Positions 30,377-40,900 are shown, counted from the stretch's first letter. The stretch: DNA of 64,000 nt from Gallionella sp. (GCA_028714075.1 JAQTMZ010000004.1:62001-126000); one strand, 5' to 3'. A program made the numbers and translations. Notes: a model not told the origin generated them from the letters alone.

Positions 30377-32155
30377 ATGAGTAAAGAAGCCGCGCCGCAG
30401 TCCAACGAGCACAAGGTGACGCTGGATGAGTTGCTGCACTTGCTGCTGCAAGACGGCATGGTGTCGCCGGAGGAGGCGGGGATACTTGCCAGGAACCGCA
30501 AGGCTGACCGTTCCAATGTGCATCCGCTGGTGGTGATCGGCGAACAAAAGTGGCGCAGCTTGCTGCCCCCATTCAAGCTGCTCAGCGTTGAGTCCCTTAC
30601 CGAGTGGCTGGCGGCGCGCATCGGTATGCCGTATTTTCACATCGATCCTTTGCAGCTGAATTTCGGCGGCATCGCCAACGTTGTTTCCAAGTCCTATGCC
30701 GAGCGGCTCAAGATCATGCCGGTCAAGGTCGATGGAGGAGAGGTGACCATTGCCACCGCCGAGCCGTTCCTCACCGACTGGGTGGCCGAGCTGGAGCGCA
30801 TCCTCAACCTGAAAATCAAGCTGGTGCTGGCCAGTCCGCTCGACATCAATCATTACTTGCCGGAAATCTACAGCCTCGCCAACTCGGTGCAACTCGCCAA
30901 CAAGGCCAGGGCGGGGCAGGGTGCCGGCGTGCAGAATTTCGAGCAACTGCTCGAGTTGGGCAAGAACAAGAATCTGGATGCCAACGAGCAGCATGTCGTC
31001 ACGCTGGTGGACTGGCTGTTCAAATACGCCTTCGAACAGCGTGCCAGCGACATTCACCTGGAGCCGCGCCGCGACATCGGCATCGTGCGTTTCCGCATCG
31101 ACGGTGTGCTGCATCAGGTCTACCAGCTTCCCGCCACGGTTACCAACGCCATCACCAACCGCATCAAGCTGCTCGGGCGCATGGATATGGTGGAGAAACG
31201 CAGGCCGCAGGATGGCCGCATCAAGACCGTGAGCGACGATGGCGACGAGGTCGAGTTGCGCCTTTCCACCATGCCGACGGCCTTCGGCGAAAAGCTGGTG
31301 ATGCGGATTTTCGACCCGGAAATTCTGGTGAAGAATTTTGCCGATCTCGGTTTTTCGCGCGAACAGACTGCGCTGTGGAGTGACTGGACGCGCCAGCCCA
31401 ACGGCATCATCCTGGTGACCGGGCCGACCGGTTCCGGCAAGACCACCACGCTGTATTCCACGCTGAAGCAGCTCACCACGCCGGAAGTGAATGTCTGTAC
31501 GGTGGAAGACCCGATTGAAATGATCGAACCGGCGTTCAACCAGATGCAGGTACAGCACAACATCGGGCTGAACTTCGCCGACGGCGTGCGCACCCTGCTG
31601 CGGCAGGATCCGGACATCATCATGGTGGGCGAAATCCGCGATGTGGAAACCGCCGAAATGGCAATACAGGCGGCGCTTACCGGGCATCTGGTGCTGTCGT
31701 CGCTGCACACCAACGATGCGCCTTCCGCCATCACGCGCCTGCTCGAACTGGGGGTGCCCGCCTATTTGCTCAATTCGACGCTGCTGGGGGTGATGGCGCA
31801 ACGTCTGGCGCGCACCCTGTGCCCGCATTGCAAAACCAAAGGCGAGATCAGCGACGAGACCTGGCAAGAGCTGGTCAGGCCGTGGAAAGCGGCCAAACCC
31901 GCGCAGGTCTACGTCGCCACCGGCTGCCTCGAATGCCGCATGACCGGCTATCGCGGGCGTACCGGCATTTATGAAATGCTGCCGCTCAGCGCGGAAATGC
32001 AAAAACTGGTGGTTAAGGATGCCGATCTCGCCAAGATCAAGATATTGGCGCAACGCGAAGGCATGAAACCCCTGCGCCTGAGCGGGGCGGAAAAAGTTGC
32101 GGCGGGGCTAACCACGGCGGAGGAAATCATCAAGATCGCGCCGCCCATGGATTAG
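30377..32155 (+). CDS. GspE/PilB-family secretion ATPase
   Basis: A 592-residue hexameric motor ATPase of the type II secretion/type IV pilus class. An N-terminal MshEN-like region (30-130) precedes the core: Walker A GPTGSGKTTTLYSTL (about residue 350), Asp box, Walker B RQDPDIIMVGEIRD, His box GHLVLSSLHTNDAPSA. The zinc module has CPHC and CLEC, followed by GYRGRTGIYEML. No gspF/pilC, gspD/pilQ or prepilin peptidase gene lies next to it. It precedes a two-component pair and the minor pilin operon, so a pilus or secretion role is likely, but it is not clear that it is PilB itself. Confidence 0.92.
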   Translation: MSKEAAPQSNEHKVTLDELLHLLLQDGMVSPEEAGILARNRKADRSNVHPLVVIGEQKWRSLLPPFKLLSVESLTEWLAARIGMPYFHIDPLQLNFGGIANVVSKSYAERLKIMPVKVDGGEVTIATAEPFLTDWVAELERILNLKIKLVLASPLDINHYLPEIYSLANSVQLANKARAGQGAGVQNFEQLLELGKNKNLDANEQHVVTLVDWLFKYAFEQRASDIHLEPRRDIGIVRFRIDGVLHQVYQLPATVTNAITNRIKLLGRMDMVEKRRPQDGRIKTVSDDGDEVELRLSTMPTAFGEKLVMRIFDPEILVKNFADLGFSREQTALWSDWTRQPNGIILVTGPTGSGKTTTLYSTLKQLTTPEVNVCTVEDPIEMIEPAFNQMQVQHNIGLNFADGVRTLLRQDPDIIMVGEIRDVETAEMAIQAALTGHLVLSSLHTNDAPSAITRLLELGVPAYLLNSTLLGVMAQRLARTLCPHCKTKGEISDETWQELVRPWKAAKPAQVYVATGCLECRMTGYRGRTGIYEMLPLSAEMQKLVVKDADLAKIKILAQREGMKPLRLSGAEKVAAGLTTAEEIIKIAPPMD

Positions 32156-32167
32156 ATTAGGGTCGCC

Positions 32168-33705
32168 ATGTCCAAGCAAGCCGAAGCAATACCCACTTAC
32201 AAATCAGCATTCCAAAATATCTGGCTGAAGCAGTTCGGCGTCACCGCACTTTACGCGCTGCTGCTTTATGTTGGCGAGCTCCTGTTCGATAGTGACAATA
32301 TTGTCGGGCATTTTGAGCCGGCGAGCGGATTGGCATTGGCCGTGCTGCTGCTTGGCGGGAAGCGGTATGCCTGGGGCATATTTCTCGGCGCAGTTCTGAT
32401 TCACGCAATTTCGGGCGATTCCTTATGGGGGATTGTTTCCATCGCTTCGTGCGACACTCTGCAAGCGCTTTGCGGCGCATGGCTGCTTACCCGCGATGGC
32501 AGATTTGATTTGCGCCTTCTGTCGTTGCATGACTATCTGCGGTTGATCCTGTTGGGCGGCGCCCTCAGTGTCGCCATCGGAGCCTTGACTGTGAACCTGC
32601 TATTGCTGGCTTCCGGGCTGCTTACTGCAGAAGACTATTTTCATAGCCTGTTCAAATGGTGGATGAGCGACACGCTCGGCGTGATCCTGATTGCCCCGTT
32701 GGTGCTGGTGTGGTGGCAGTCAAAAGACCATTGGCGCAAAGCGAAGCAGGTGATTGAAGCATGCTCGCTGCTTGGCCTGACGATTTTTCTCGGTCAAATA
32801 ATTTTTCTCGGTTGGCTGCACGACAGCATCGGTCATGCGCCTCAAGGCTACTGGATGTTCCTGCTCATCACCTGGATAGCAATGACTCTTGGGACAAGGG
32901 GAACAACGCTCGCCTTGGCCGTTGTGGCAATCCAGGCCTTGTCTGGCGCAATGCGCGGTACCGGCTACTTTGCCGATGATATTGCCACATCCCATCTGAT
33001 GAATTTCTGGTTTTACATGCTGATCCTGTCCATGGTCGGAATGTCCCTTGCCACCTATTTTCATGAAATCAAGCAGGCGAATTTCGCCATATCCCACCGC
33101 GATGCGCTGATACGCGAAATCCATCACCGCATCAAGAATAACCTGCAAGGCATCACCGGATTGCTGCGCCAGCTTGCAAACAGCCATCCTGAAACTGCGG
33201 AATCAATCAATCAAACCATCGGCCAGGTGCAAAGCATCGCGGCGATTCACGGCCTGCAAGAGCGCGCGCCGACAAGCAATGTGCGCCTGCATGAGCTGGC
33301 TGAAGCGTGGCAGCCGGGGTCGGCTCGCTGTGGCAACAGCCTGTCGCGGTCGAAATTCCTCCAGGCTATGCAACGCACATCATTGGCGAAACGGAAGCTG
33401 TACCGATAGCGCTGATACTGAACGAGCTGCTCTCGAATGCCATCAAGCACGGCGGTCAAGTCGGTCAGGCCAAGATTGTGCTCAGGCATGGGCAGCGCCC
33501 TGATTCCACTCAGGTCGCCATCCACAATACCGGCCAGTTGCCGCCGGACTTTAATTGCGACAGCAATGCCAACACCGGGCTGCAGTTGGTAAAATCGTTA
33601 ATGCCAAGCTCTGGCGCCAAGCTATCCTTTCATTGCCATGACCATACTGTAATTACCACACTGGAACTCGAGCCACCCGTTATTTCCCTGGAACAGGAAC
33701 CATGA
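32168..33705 (+). pseudogene. MASE1 sensor histidine kinase, frameshifted
   Basis: The N-terminal 290 residues form a MASE1 membrane sensor of about eight helices (GHFEPASGLALAVLLLGGKR is typical). A HisKA_2/HWE-type phosphoacceptor follows with REIHHRIKNNLQGITGLLRQ; the His is near residue 318. The reading frame is lost after VRLHELAEA at 33305-33307. The ATPase domain (IALILNELLSNAIKHGG, NTGLQLVKSLMP) continues in the -1 frame to 33705. Restoring one G (GAAGCG-GTGGCA) joins the halves, so a 1-nt deletion explains the break. The unshifted product stops at 33409 without an ATPase domain. It overlaps the response regulator by 4 nt. Real decay, sequencing error and recoding are all possible. 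Confidence 0.85.
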
Positions 33706-34298
33706 CCACTACTGAACACACCATATTGCTGGTTGACGATGATCGCCTGGTGCTGTCAACCCTGTCCCGCGGATTGGTGGGGGCGGGTTATAGCGTCAGT
33801 ACCGCAGAATCGGCGGATGATGCGGAAGCTTTCCTGGCGGGCGGAGAGCTACCTGATCTGGTCATCCTCGATGTCAACATGCCCGGCAGAAGCGGGCTGG
33901 AACTGGTGGAACGGTTGCGCTCGTTCGACCATATCCCATTCATGCTGCTGACCGCCTACAGCGATCAGGAGATCGTTGACAGGGCAACCGCAAGCGGCGC
34001 GCTGGGCTACCTGGTAAAACCGGTCGATACGCCGCAACTGTTGCCGACCATCAAGGCTGCGCTGGCACGCGCCAAAGATATCCAGGGGCTGCAAGCTTCC
34101 GCGCAACAGCTGCAAGGGGCGCTCAACAGCGAGCGCGAGATCAGCATCGCTATCGGCATCACCATGGTGCAGTACCGTCTTGGCCGCAAGGCGGCTTTTG
34201 AATTGTTGCGCAAAACCGCGCGCAGCCAGAACCGCAAACTGGCGGAGCTGGCGGCGGACGTGATCAAAGCGAGCGAAACCCTGAACCTCGGTGTTTAG
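33702..34298 (+). CDS. ANTAR-domain response regulator (AmiR/NasT-like)
   Basis: A 198-residue protein: receiver domain (residues 1-120) with acidic pocket DDD near residue 13, phosphoacceptor in VILDVNMPG (about 57), Thr in LLTAYS and Lys in YLVKPV. A helical linker is followed by an ANTAR domain (about 140-195, ISIAIGITMVQYRLGRKAAF and LAELAADVIKASETLN). ANTAR regulators bind two-hairpin RNA motifs and prevent transcription termination. It starts in the ATGA overlap with the kinase gene, so the two form a pair that would convert a membrane signal into antitermination. Confidence 0.92.
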   Translation: MTTTEHTILLVDDDRLVLSTLSRGLVGAGYSVSTAESADDAEAFLAGGELPDLVILDVNMPGRSGLELVERLRSFDHIPFMLLTAYSDQEIVDRATASGALGYLVKPVDTPQLLPTIKAALARAKDIQGLQASAQQLQGALNSEREISIAIGITMVQYRLGRKAAFELLRKTARSQNRKLAELAADVIKASETLNLGV

Positions 34299-34767
34299 TG
34301 CGTAAGTTCCTTGATTTTTACAGCGGCCAGTAGTATGTTGCAAAAAACCTCGGTTTGCCCCTGACCCCGGCGCCGATCTAACGAGACCCAGAACCTGTCT
34401 CCGAATCTTTCCCGTAATGGCTTAGTCCATGCAGCGGGGATTATGAAGAATGCCAACAAGGCAGGAGACATGTATGTTCTGGGTGCTTGCAACCTGTTTT
34501 TCCAACCGACGCGTTTCCGCTCCGCTTATTTTCATTCGGAGCGATTCTTTCGAGCGTAATTTACACCCGCCGAAACAGCGTCGCCTTGCCGTAGCGCACA
34601 CCCAAGCCAAACATTTACGCCCTGCCGGTCAAACACTGACAGCAAAATTGCTACGCCCCTTACGCAAAAATCAGACAAATGTCGTGCGCGCGAGGAGCAC
34701 CAACCTTGCAATTGATTGCGCAAATCGCCGCAACGAGCGCCCAACCATGCCACCTAAGGAGAACACG
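34299..34767 (+). promoter_or_regulatory. 469-bp leader region before the pilin operon
   Basis: No gene is supported. It has two clear hairpins: CCCG/CGGG around ATGG-CTTAGT-CCAT (34411-34438) and CGCTCCG/CGGAGCG with a 12-nt loop followed by ATTCTTTCG (34518-34543). The Shine-Dalgarno AAGGAGA for the first pilin is at 34756-34762. The leader lies directly after an ANTAR antiterminator gene, but I did not find a convincing pair of hexaloops with A1 and G4, the known ANTAR target. Confidence 0.4.
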
Positions 34768-35196
34768 ATGAGAAAGCAACAAGGTTTTTCCCTGATTGAA
34801 CTGATGGTTGTCGTGGCAATTATCGGCATTATTGCGGTGATTGCTGTTCCCAGTTACCAGAGCTATGTGGTCAAGGGCAACCGTGCTGCGGCGCAGGCTT
34901 TCATGGTGGATGTTACCAACCGCGAGAAGCAATATCTGTTGGATGCGCGTGCCTATACAAACAGTTTTGCTACGCTCGGCATATCCGCCCCCGCCGATGT
35001 CAGCAGGCACTATGCCAACATTGCGATCACTTGCACCGACGGCGTTAGTGCTGCCACTGGTTGCACGATCGTGGCGAACAGCCCGCCGACTTTCACCATC
35101 ACTGCCACCCCGACCAGCACCCAGCAAACCGGCGATGGCTGGTTGTCTTTGACCAATGACGGCACAAAAGGCAGCCAATTTAGCGGCAAATGGTGA
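34768..35196 (+). CDS. pilE: PilE-type type IV (minor) pilin
   Basis: A 142-residue class III prepilin. A short leader MRKQQG is cut before FSLIELMVVVAIIGIIAVIA, with the conserved Glu at +5 and an N-terminal helix. The C-terminal part has two cysteines (ITCTDGVSAATGCTIV) and GWLSLTNDGTKGSQFSGKW, typical of PilE-like proteins. It is the first gene of the minor pilin operon. AAGGAGA precedes the ATG; a longer in-frame ORF from 34450 is not used. Whether it is a major or minor pilin cannot be told here. Confidence 0.92.
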   Translation: MRKQQGFSLIELMVVVAIIGIIAVIAVPSYQSYVVKGNRAAAQAFMVDVTNREKQYLLDARAYTNSFATLGISAPADVSRHYANIAITCTDGVSAATGCTIVANSPPTFTITATPTSTQQTGDGWLSLTNDGTKGSQFSGKW

Positions 35197-35203
35197 ACAT
35201 GAA

Positions 35204-35671
35204 ATGAACTCCCGGCGACGCGCTGAATCAGGTTTTACCCTCCCCGAACTGATGATTGTTCTGGCGGTGGCGGGTGTTCTGGCGGCTCTTGCCGTGCCCA
35301 GCTTTCAGTCGCTGACCCAAAGCCAGCAGGCAAAAAACGCCAGCTTTGAATTATTTTCCAACCTCAGTCTGGCCAGAAGCGAGGCCATCAAACGCAATGC
35401 CAATGTCACGGTGGCTCCGCTGGTCGCAGGCGACTGGGGACAAGGCTGGACGATAACCGCGGCTGCCGGAACCATTAAATCCCAGGCGGCACTGAAAGGG
35501 GTGGTTATTACTCTTGGACCTGCCTCCGTAGTTTATGCGAGAACCGGCAGGGCAAGTCCGGCGGCAACTTTTCAGATTGATGTCTCACCTGTCGATACAG
35601 GCTTGCGCCGCTGCATCTATATCGGATTGACCGGGATGCCACGCAGCGTCAAGCAAACGGGAGCCTGCTAG
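35204..35671 (+). CDS. fimT: GspH/FimT-family pseudopilin
   Basis: A 155-residue prepilin-like protein. Leader MNSRRRAESG is cut before FTLPELMIVLAVAGVLAALA, with Pro at +4 and Glu at +5. The GspH domain reads SLARSEAIKRNANVTVAPL and ends with GLRRCIYIGLTGMPRSVKQ, as in FimT, which helps pilus priming and DNA uptake in some species. The ATG at 35204 is 8 nt after the pilE stop. Confidence 0.9.
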   Translation: MNSRRRAESGFTLPELMIVLAVAGVLAALAVPSFQSLTQSQQAKNASFELFSNLSLARSEAIKRNANVTVAPLVAGDWGQGWTITAAAGTIKSQAALKGVVITLGPASVVYARTGRASPAATFQIDVSPVDTGLRRCIYIGLTGMPRSVKQTGAC

Positions 35672-35673
35672 CC

Positions 35674-36228
35674 ATGGTAGCACGCAAAAAAAATGCTGGC
35701 TTCAGCCTGATCGAGATCATGGTCACGGTCGTGATCCTGATGGTCGGCCTGCTGGGGCTGGCCGGATTGCAGGGCAGGGCGTTGACTTCGCAAATGGAGT
35801 CCTACCAGCGTTCGCAGGCGTTGATCCTGCTGAGGGACATGGCGGACCGAATTAGTGCCAACCGCGGGCTTGCTGCGTCTTATGTGGGTAATCTGGGCAC
35901 GGGAGCTGCATGTCCGGCACTGGTGGCTGGCAGTTCGGTTGCCACAGATCGCAACGAATGGTGCAATGCGCTACTGGGTGTCGCCGAAACAAGTGCAGGG
36001 GGGACGAATGTCGGCGCAATGATCGGCGCGCGCGGCTGCGTCACCCAGACTATTGCACCGGCAAGCGGCGTTGCCAGCCAATATCTGGTAGAAGTGGCTT
36101 GGCAGGGTTTGAATAGCACCGCCGCGCCACCGGCATCCTTGACTTGCGGTGCGGGGCAATATGGAGCCGACGCATCCAAACGCCGCGTGATCGCGCTCCC
36201 CGTCAACATCGGATGCCTGACATGCTGA
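35674..36228 (+). CDS. pilV: Type IV pilus minor pilin PilV
   Basis: A 184-residue protein. The leader MVARKKNAG is cut before FSLIEIMVTVVILMVGLLGL, the PilV-type N-terminus, then AGLQGRALTSQMESYQRSQA and RDMADRISANR, all family hallmarks. Cysteines are paired in the C-terminal globular part. Minor pilins V, W and X form the priming tip complex with PilY1. It starts 2 nt after fimT and overlaps pilW by 7 nt. Confidence 0.9.
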   Translation: MVARKKNAGFSLIEIMVTVVILMVGLLGLAGLQGRALTSQMESYQRSQALILLRDMADRISANRGLAASYVGNLGTGAACPALVAGSSVATDRNEWCNALLGVAETSAGGTNVGAMIGARGCVTQTIAPASGVASQYLVEVAWQGLNSTAAPPASLTCGAGQYGADASKRRVIALPVNIGCLTC

Positions 36229-37358
36229 CCCCTTCTTCCCGCATGCAGGTTTTCGTGCAGGCACAGCGCGGCCTGTCGCTGATCGAGATGATGATTTCCA
36301 TCACCATCGGCCTGATCATCCTCTCGGCCATGGCCACGTTGTTCAGCAACCAGAGCAAGGTGCGCAGCGAGCTGGATAAGTCCAATCGCATGATCGACAA
36401 CGGCCGTTATGCACTGGAATTGTTATCCGATAATCTAAGCATGGCGGGCTTCTATGGCAGCTATGTACCCACCACTGGCGTGCCCGCCGCCACCCCCGAT
36501 CCGTGCGACTTGGCGGTACTTACCAATGCGGCAACAAATCTCGATGTGCTGCGCCATCATGTCCAGGGCTTCAATGCGGCAACGGCAATAGTTGGAGCCA
36601 CCGGCGTGTCGGCAGCTTGCGGCGTTTATGCTGCCGTTGCCGCCAACAACATCACACCAAAAACCGGCAGCGATGTGCTGGCGATGCGCCGCGCCAGCAC
36701 ATCGACGCCTGTCGCAGCCGCAAGCGCGGCAGCGGCACCCAACAGCGCCAACACGATTTATCTGCAAGTTTCAAATTGCACGACCGCTACCACTCCATAC
36801 CAGATTGCCGCCGGTGCCCCGGCAACCTCCTTGCTTGACAAGGATTGCACAACCGCTGCAAGTTTGCGCCCCTTCATCACGCAAATCTACCTTGTGACGT
36901 CCGACAACAACGCGGGCGATGGTATTCCCACGCTGAAACGGGTCGAACTCGATCAAGCAACCGGCGCGTTGGTGACCACGCCATTGGTCGAGGGCATCGA
37001 ATACATGCAGGTCGAATATGGCGTGGACGGCGACTCCAATGGCGATGGCATAGTGGATATGGCCGTATTTGACGGCGCGCCAGACAGTTATGTTCAGACT
37101 TGCCCAAATGCCACATGCTGGTCGAGAGTCGTGTCGGTAAAAATCCACATCATCGCCAGAAACATTGACCCGACTCCGGGTTACACCGATACCAAAACCT
37201 ATGTGCTCGGTGCCGCCGGCAACTTTGGACCTTTTAATGCCGCACCCTATAACGCTGCGCCTAATCCGACAACGTACCCCACACTGGCAAATTACAAGCG
37301 CCACGCCTACACCAAGGTGATTCGCCTGGTTAACCCATCAGGAAGGCTGGCACCATGA
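36222..37358 (+). CDS. pilW: Type IV pilus minor pilin PilW
   Basis: 378 residues from the ATG at 36222, inside the end of pilV. Leader to QAQRG, then LSLIEMMISITIGLIILSAM, the PilW N-terminal helix, followed by LFSNQSKVRSELDKSNRMID and NGRYALELLSDNLSMAGFYG, which are characteristic. The large globular part ends with HAYTKVIRLVNPSGRLAP. It overlaps pilX by 4 nt, giving tight translational coupling along the operon. Confidence 0.9.
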   Translation: MLTPSSRMQVFVQAQRGLSLIEMMISITIGLIILSAMATLFSNQSKVRSELDKSNRMIDNGRYALELLSDNLSMAGFYGSYVPTTGVPAATPDPCDLAVLTNAATNLDVLRHHVQGFNAATAIVGATGVSAACGVYAAVAANNITPKTGSDVLAMRRASTSTPVAAASAAAAPNSANTIYLQVSNCTTATTPYQIAAGAPATSLLDKDCTTAASLRPFITQIYLVTSDNNAGDGIPTLKRVELDQATGALVTTPLVEGIEYMQVEYGVDGDSNGDGIVDMAVFDGAPDSYVQTCPNATCWSRVVSVKIHIIARNIDPTPGYTDTKTYVLGAAGNFGPFNAAPYNAAPNPTTYPTLANYKRHAYTKVIRLVNPSGRLAP

Positions 37359-37885
37359 TTTTTTCACGCAAACAACAAGGCAGCACCCTGCTGGTGGCAC
37401 TCATCATGCTGATGCTGCTGACGCTGATTGCGATTTCCGCAATGAACTCGACGACATCCAGCATCCAGGTGGTGGGTAATGCGCAATTTCGCGAAGAAGC
37501 GGGTGCCGCCGCGCAGCAAGGCATCGAGAGCATCATCAGCAGTAATTTCACCATCAGCCCTGCGGCATCGACCGTCCCTGTAACCTTCGGCGTAGCGACT
37601 TACACCGCAGCGGTTGAGACACCCACTTGCATAAGCTCCATCGGACTGACTAACAGCGCTCTCGATCCCACCAACACGAATGATGCTCCCTGCCTCAGCA
37701 GCGGCTCGGCGACCAATACCGGGATCATTAGCGCATCGGGAGTATCGCTGGGAACAGCGCAATCATGGTGCTATGACCAGAAATGGGATATCCGTGCCAC
37801 AGTGGCCGACACCAATACCGGCGCTAACACGGCGGTACATCAGGGCGTATCCATGCGGGTACCGGCAGGCACGGTATGTCCATAG
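37355..37885 (+). CDS. pilX: Type IV pilus minor pilin PilX
   Basis: A 176-residue protein. KQQG precedes STLLVALIMLMLLTLIAISA, the PilX-type hydrophobic segment without the usual Phe at +1, and then MNSTTSSIQVVGNAQFREEA, where the family has a conserved QMAGN/RE-type motif. The C-terminus has SWCYDQKW and CP. It is the fifth gene of the operon, before pilY1. Confidence 0.87.
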   Translation: MIFSRKQQGSTLLVALIMLMLLTLIAISAMNSTTSSIQVVGNAQFREEAGAAAQQGIESIISSNFTISPAASTVPVTFGVATYTAAVETPTCISSIGLTNSALDPTNTNDAPCLSSGSATNTGIISASGVSLGTAQSWCYDQKWDIRATVADTNTGANTAVHQGVSMRVPAGTVCP

Positions 37886-37956
37886 CATTACACTCATTGG
37901 CGGCATAACTTGCCGCAACAGAAGTAACCGATTTTATGCGGTATGGAGGTGTCATC

Positions 37957-40900
37957 ATGAAAACGAAACAACTTATCCTGTCCTCACTGCTGATTCTCCT
38001 GACAAGCCATGCCAGTCAGGCAGAAGATATTGACATTTACAGCGGCACCACGTCGAACGGCGTTCCCAACCTGATGTTCGTCGTGGACAACCCGTCCAGC
38101 CAGAATTCCAACATGGGAGTCTGTACCTATTGGGATGGCACCCTTCCCAGCGAAGGCGACAAGTCTGTCGGGAACGACCAGTGCGCGCTGGCCAATGTCG
38201 TGCATGAAATGTCACCGCTCGGCGCCGGCAGTGCCGTCGTCAATCTCGGCATAACCACCATGTGCGGAATCCACTTTCCACTCACTCCGATAGACAACAA
38301 CCTCCACCCCGGCACACCTTACACAAGGACTTTCAATACGGGGCCATGCAATGCCGCTTCCGACAATATTACCTACACAGTGCCTGCCGGAAGCACCAAC
38401 AAGGATGCCTTCATTATTGCCGTCAAGGCGTTAAAAACCAATAGCGGCAAGTCCGGGCAGGGTTCCGAATTACAGGAAACATGGGCGTATTATACGGGCG
38501 GCAACGACGGCAGTGGCTTAACCGGAAGGGGCATTCTTACCGGCACGACGTATGCCGGTGCCGCCGGTGTCACAACCGGATGCCAGAAGAATTACATCAT
38601 CTATCTGAGCGGCGTAAAAGCCGGTGCGTCCCATGCACAGCAGTACGATGCGACCGAACTGAGCAAACTTACCAGTGCTACAGCCAATGCGGTAGCCAAC
38701 GGCACACTCACCGCCGCGCAGAAAACCACGCTGGATACGATCGTCACACCCGCACTTGAAGCCGGTCAAGGCCGGGAGTGGGCGCGCTTTTTGAGAGCGC
38801 TCGATATCAATACCACTCCCGCCCCGGTAGCCCCTGCTACCACCCCCCCTGAAGGAACCGGCGTGCAATCCATTATCACTTACTCCATCGCGACAGGAGA
38901 CACCGCAGTACCTCCTGCTGCCATCACCAATAATATGGAGGCATATATCAAGGCCGTCTCTACATATGGCGGCGGCAAATACTATCCGGTGGGAACCGAT
39001 TACAACGCGCTCAAGAATGCCATCCTGAAAATACTGAATGAAGTGCAGGCGGTCAACAGCGTGTTTTCTTCATCCAGCCTGCCGGTCAGCGTGAATGCGC
39101 AAGGCACCTACCTGAACCAGATTTACATGGGTATGTTCCGCCCCGATCCGGACGGCAATCCGAGATGGGTGGGCAATCTGAAGCAGTACCATTTCGTCGC
39201 CACGCGCGATATGGTCTCGCAGCTCGTAAGCCTGTCATTGAGCGACAGCCTCGACGCTTCCGCAATCAATCCGGCAACCGGTTTTATCACTCCCAGCGCG
39301 GTCAGTTTCTGGACTTGCGGAGGCAGTCCGAGTGTGCGCGCATGCAGCCCGGTAGCAGATGTCGCGGGCGGTTTCTGGGTCAACGACTCGACGAAGACTG
39401 CTGATAGCGCCGGCAAGGCCTATGACTTGCCGGATGGCGAGTGGGTGGACAAGGGCGGTGCGGCGCAGATAGTACGTCTGGCCAACCTGACAAACAATTA
39501 TGCAACTGCCGCCGGAACGGCCACCAACCCGCGCAAGCTGTACACCTGTACCGGTGCTTGCGCTTCCGGCAATTCGCTGTCCAGCTATCTGTTTTCCAGT
39601 GACCCGGCGGTCAATCCCAGCCTGACCTCCAGTGCATTCGGCATTATCACCCCAGTGAGCATCACCAGCCTGACCCGTTCCGGCAGCACCGCCACCGTCA
39701 CCACCGCCGCTGCGCATGGCGTAACCGATGGTCAGGTCGTCCAGATCAGCGGTGCCAACGAAAGCGAATATAACGGCTCATTCGTCATGACGGTTGTGGA
39801 TGCCACTCACGTCACCTACACCCTCAATGTTGCACCGGCAACGCCCGCAACGGGAACCATTCTGGCCAGCGTACCGGGTGCAGGCGTCGCGATCAGCTCA
39901 TTGACCCGCGTGGGTTCGACCGTAACAGTCACTACCGGAGCCGCCAACGGCTTGTCAGATGGCAACAGCGTCAATATTTCCGGCGTCACACCCACCGCCT
40001 ATAACGGCACCTGGACTGTCAGCGGTTGCGGCGGCGTATGCGGCCTTACATTTAACTTTACCGGCCCCGCCGAAGGCCCGGTCACCCCATCCGGTAGTGG
40101 AACTGCGGCCGTTTCAGGCAAAACCACCCGCACCATCGAGCTAGTCACGGCGGCGCAAGGACAAACTGCCACTCCCGGCCTCGTACGTGCCGGCACAACT
40201 GTCACGGTGCAAACGACTGCCAACCATGGTTTCGCCACCGGCGACCTGGTGACTATCGCCGGTGCTGGCGACAGCGGCTACAACATAGCCTCCCGTGCCA
40301 TCACTGTCACAGGAAACCGGACATTCACCTACACGCTTACCGGCACAACGCCCACCACTCCGGCCACGATAGCGGGCGCCACAGCAAGCCCGGTCACGGT
40401 TGCCCCCGTAAGCATAAGCTCGCTGACCCGGACGCTGGGTGCCGGAGCTGCTGCCACAGCAACAGCCACGACAGCCAGCAGCTTGACTGCTGCTCCTTAT
40501 AACAAAGTCGTGGGTAACAGTTACTCGATCAGCGTCTCGGGCGCCAGCCAATCGGAATACAACGGCACGTTTAACGCCGCCGTCACCAGCGCCACCACCT
40601 TCACCTACCCGATCACTACATCCCCCGCAACGACGGCGACCGGCACCATGATGTTGGGCAGCAATCTGGCTACGGCCGACCTGATCAAATGGATACGCGG
40701 TGATGACAACTTCGGAGACGAAGTTGGCCCGGGCGGCAGTGTCACCATCCGCCCCTCGCTGCATGGCGACGTACTCCACTCCCGTCCGGTTGCGGTCAAC
40801 TACGGCACGTATGCCATCAACATAACCGCAACCTCCGATGCTCTTGGCACCCGCACCGCAACTGCGTCGGCGGCAAATGTCGCTATCATTTCATCTCTGG

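Noticed and set aside
30299..32053. 584-residue reverse ORF opposite the GspE-type gene
   Set aside because: Shadow; no domain pattern, and His/Gln/Arg-rich composition.
33295..33315. Programmed -1 frameshift in the histidine kinase
   Set aside because: No X-XXY-YYZ slippery site or following pseudoknot is evident; a 1-nt deletion is simpler.
34340..34470. c-di-GMP riboswitch (GEMM) before the pilins
   Set aside because: The conserved core of that riboswitch is not present; only unrelated hairpins are seen.
34450..34767. Upstream extension of the first pilin ORF
   Set aside because: The prepilin leader must be short; the ATG at 34768 has a strong Shine-Dalgarno and gives MRKQQG-FSLIE.
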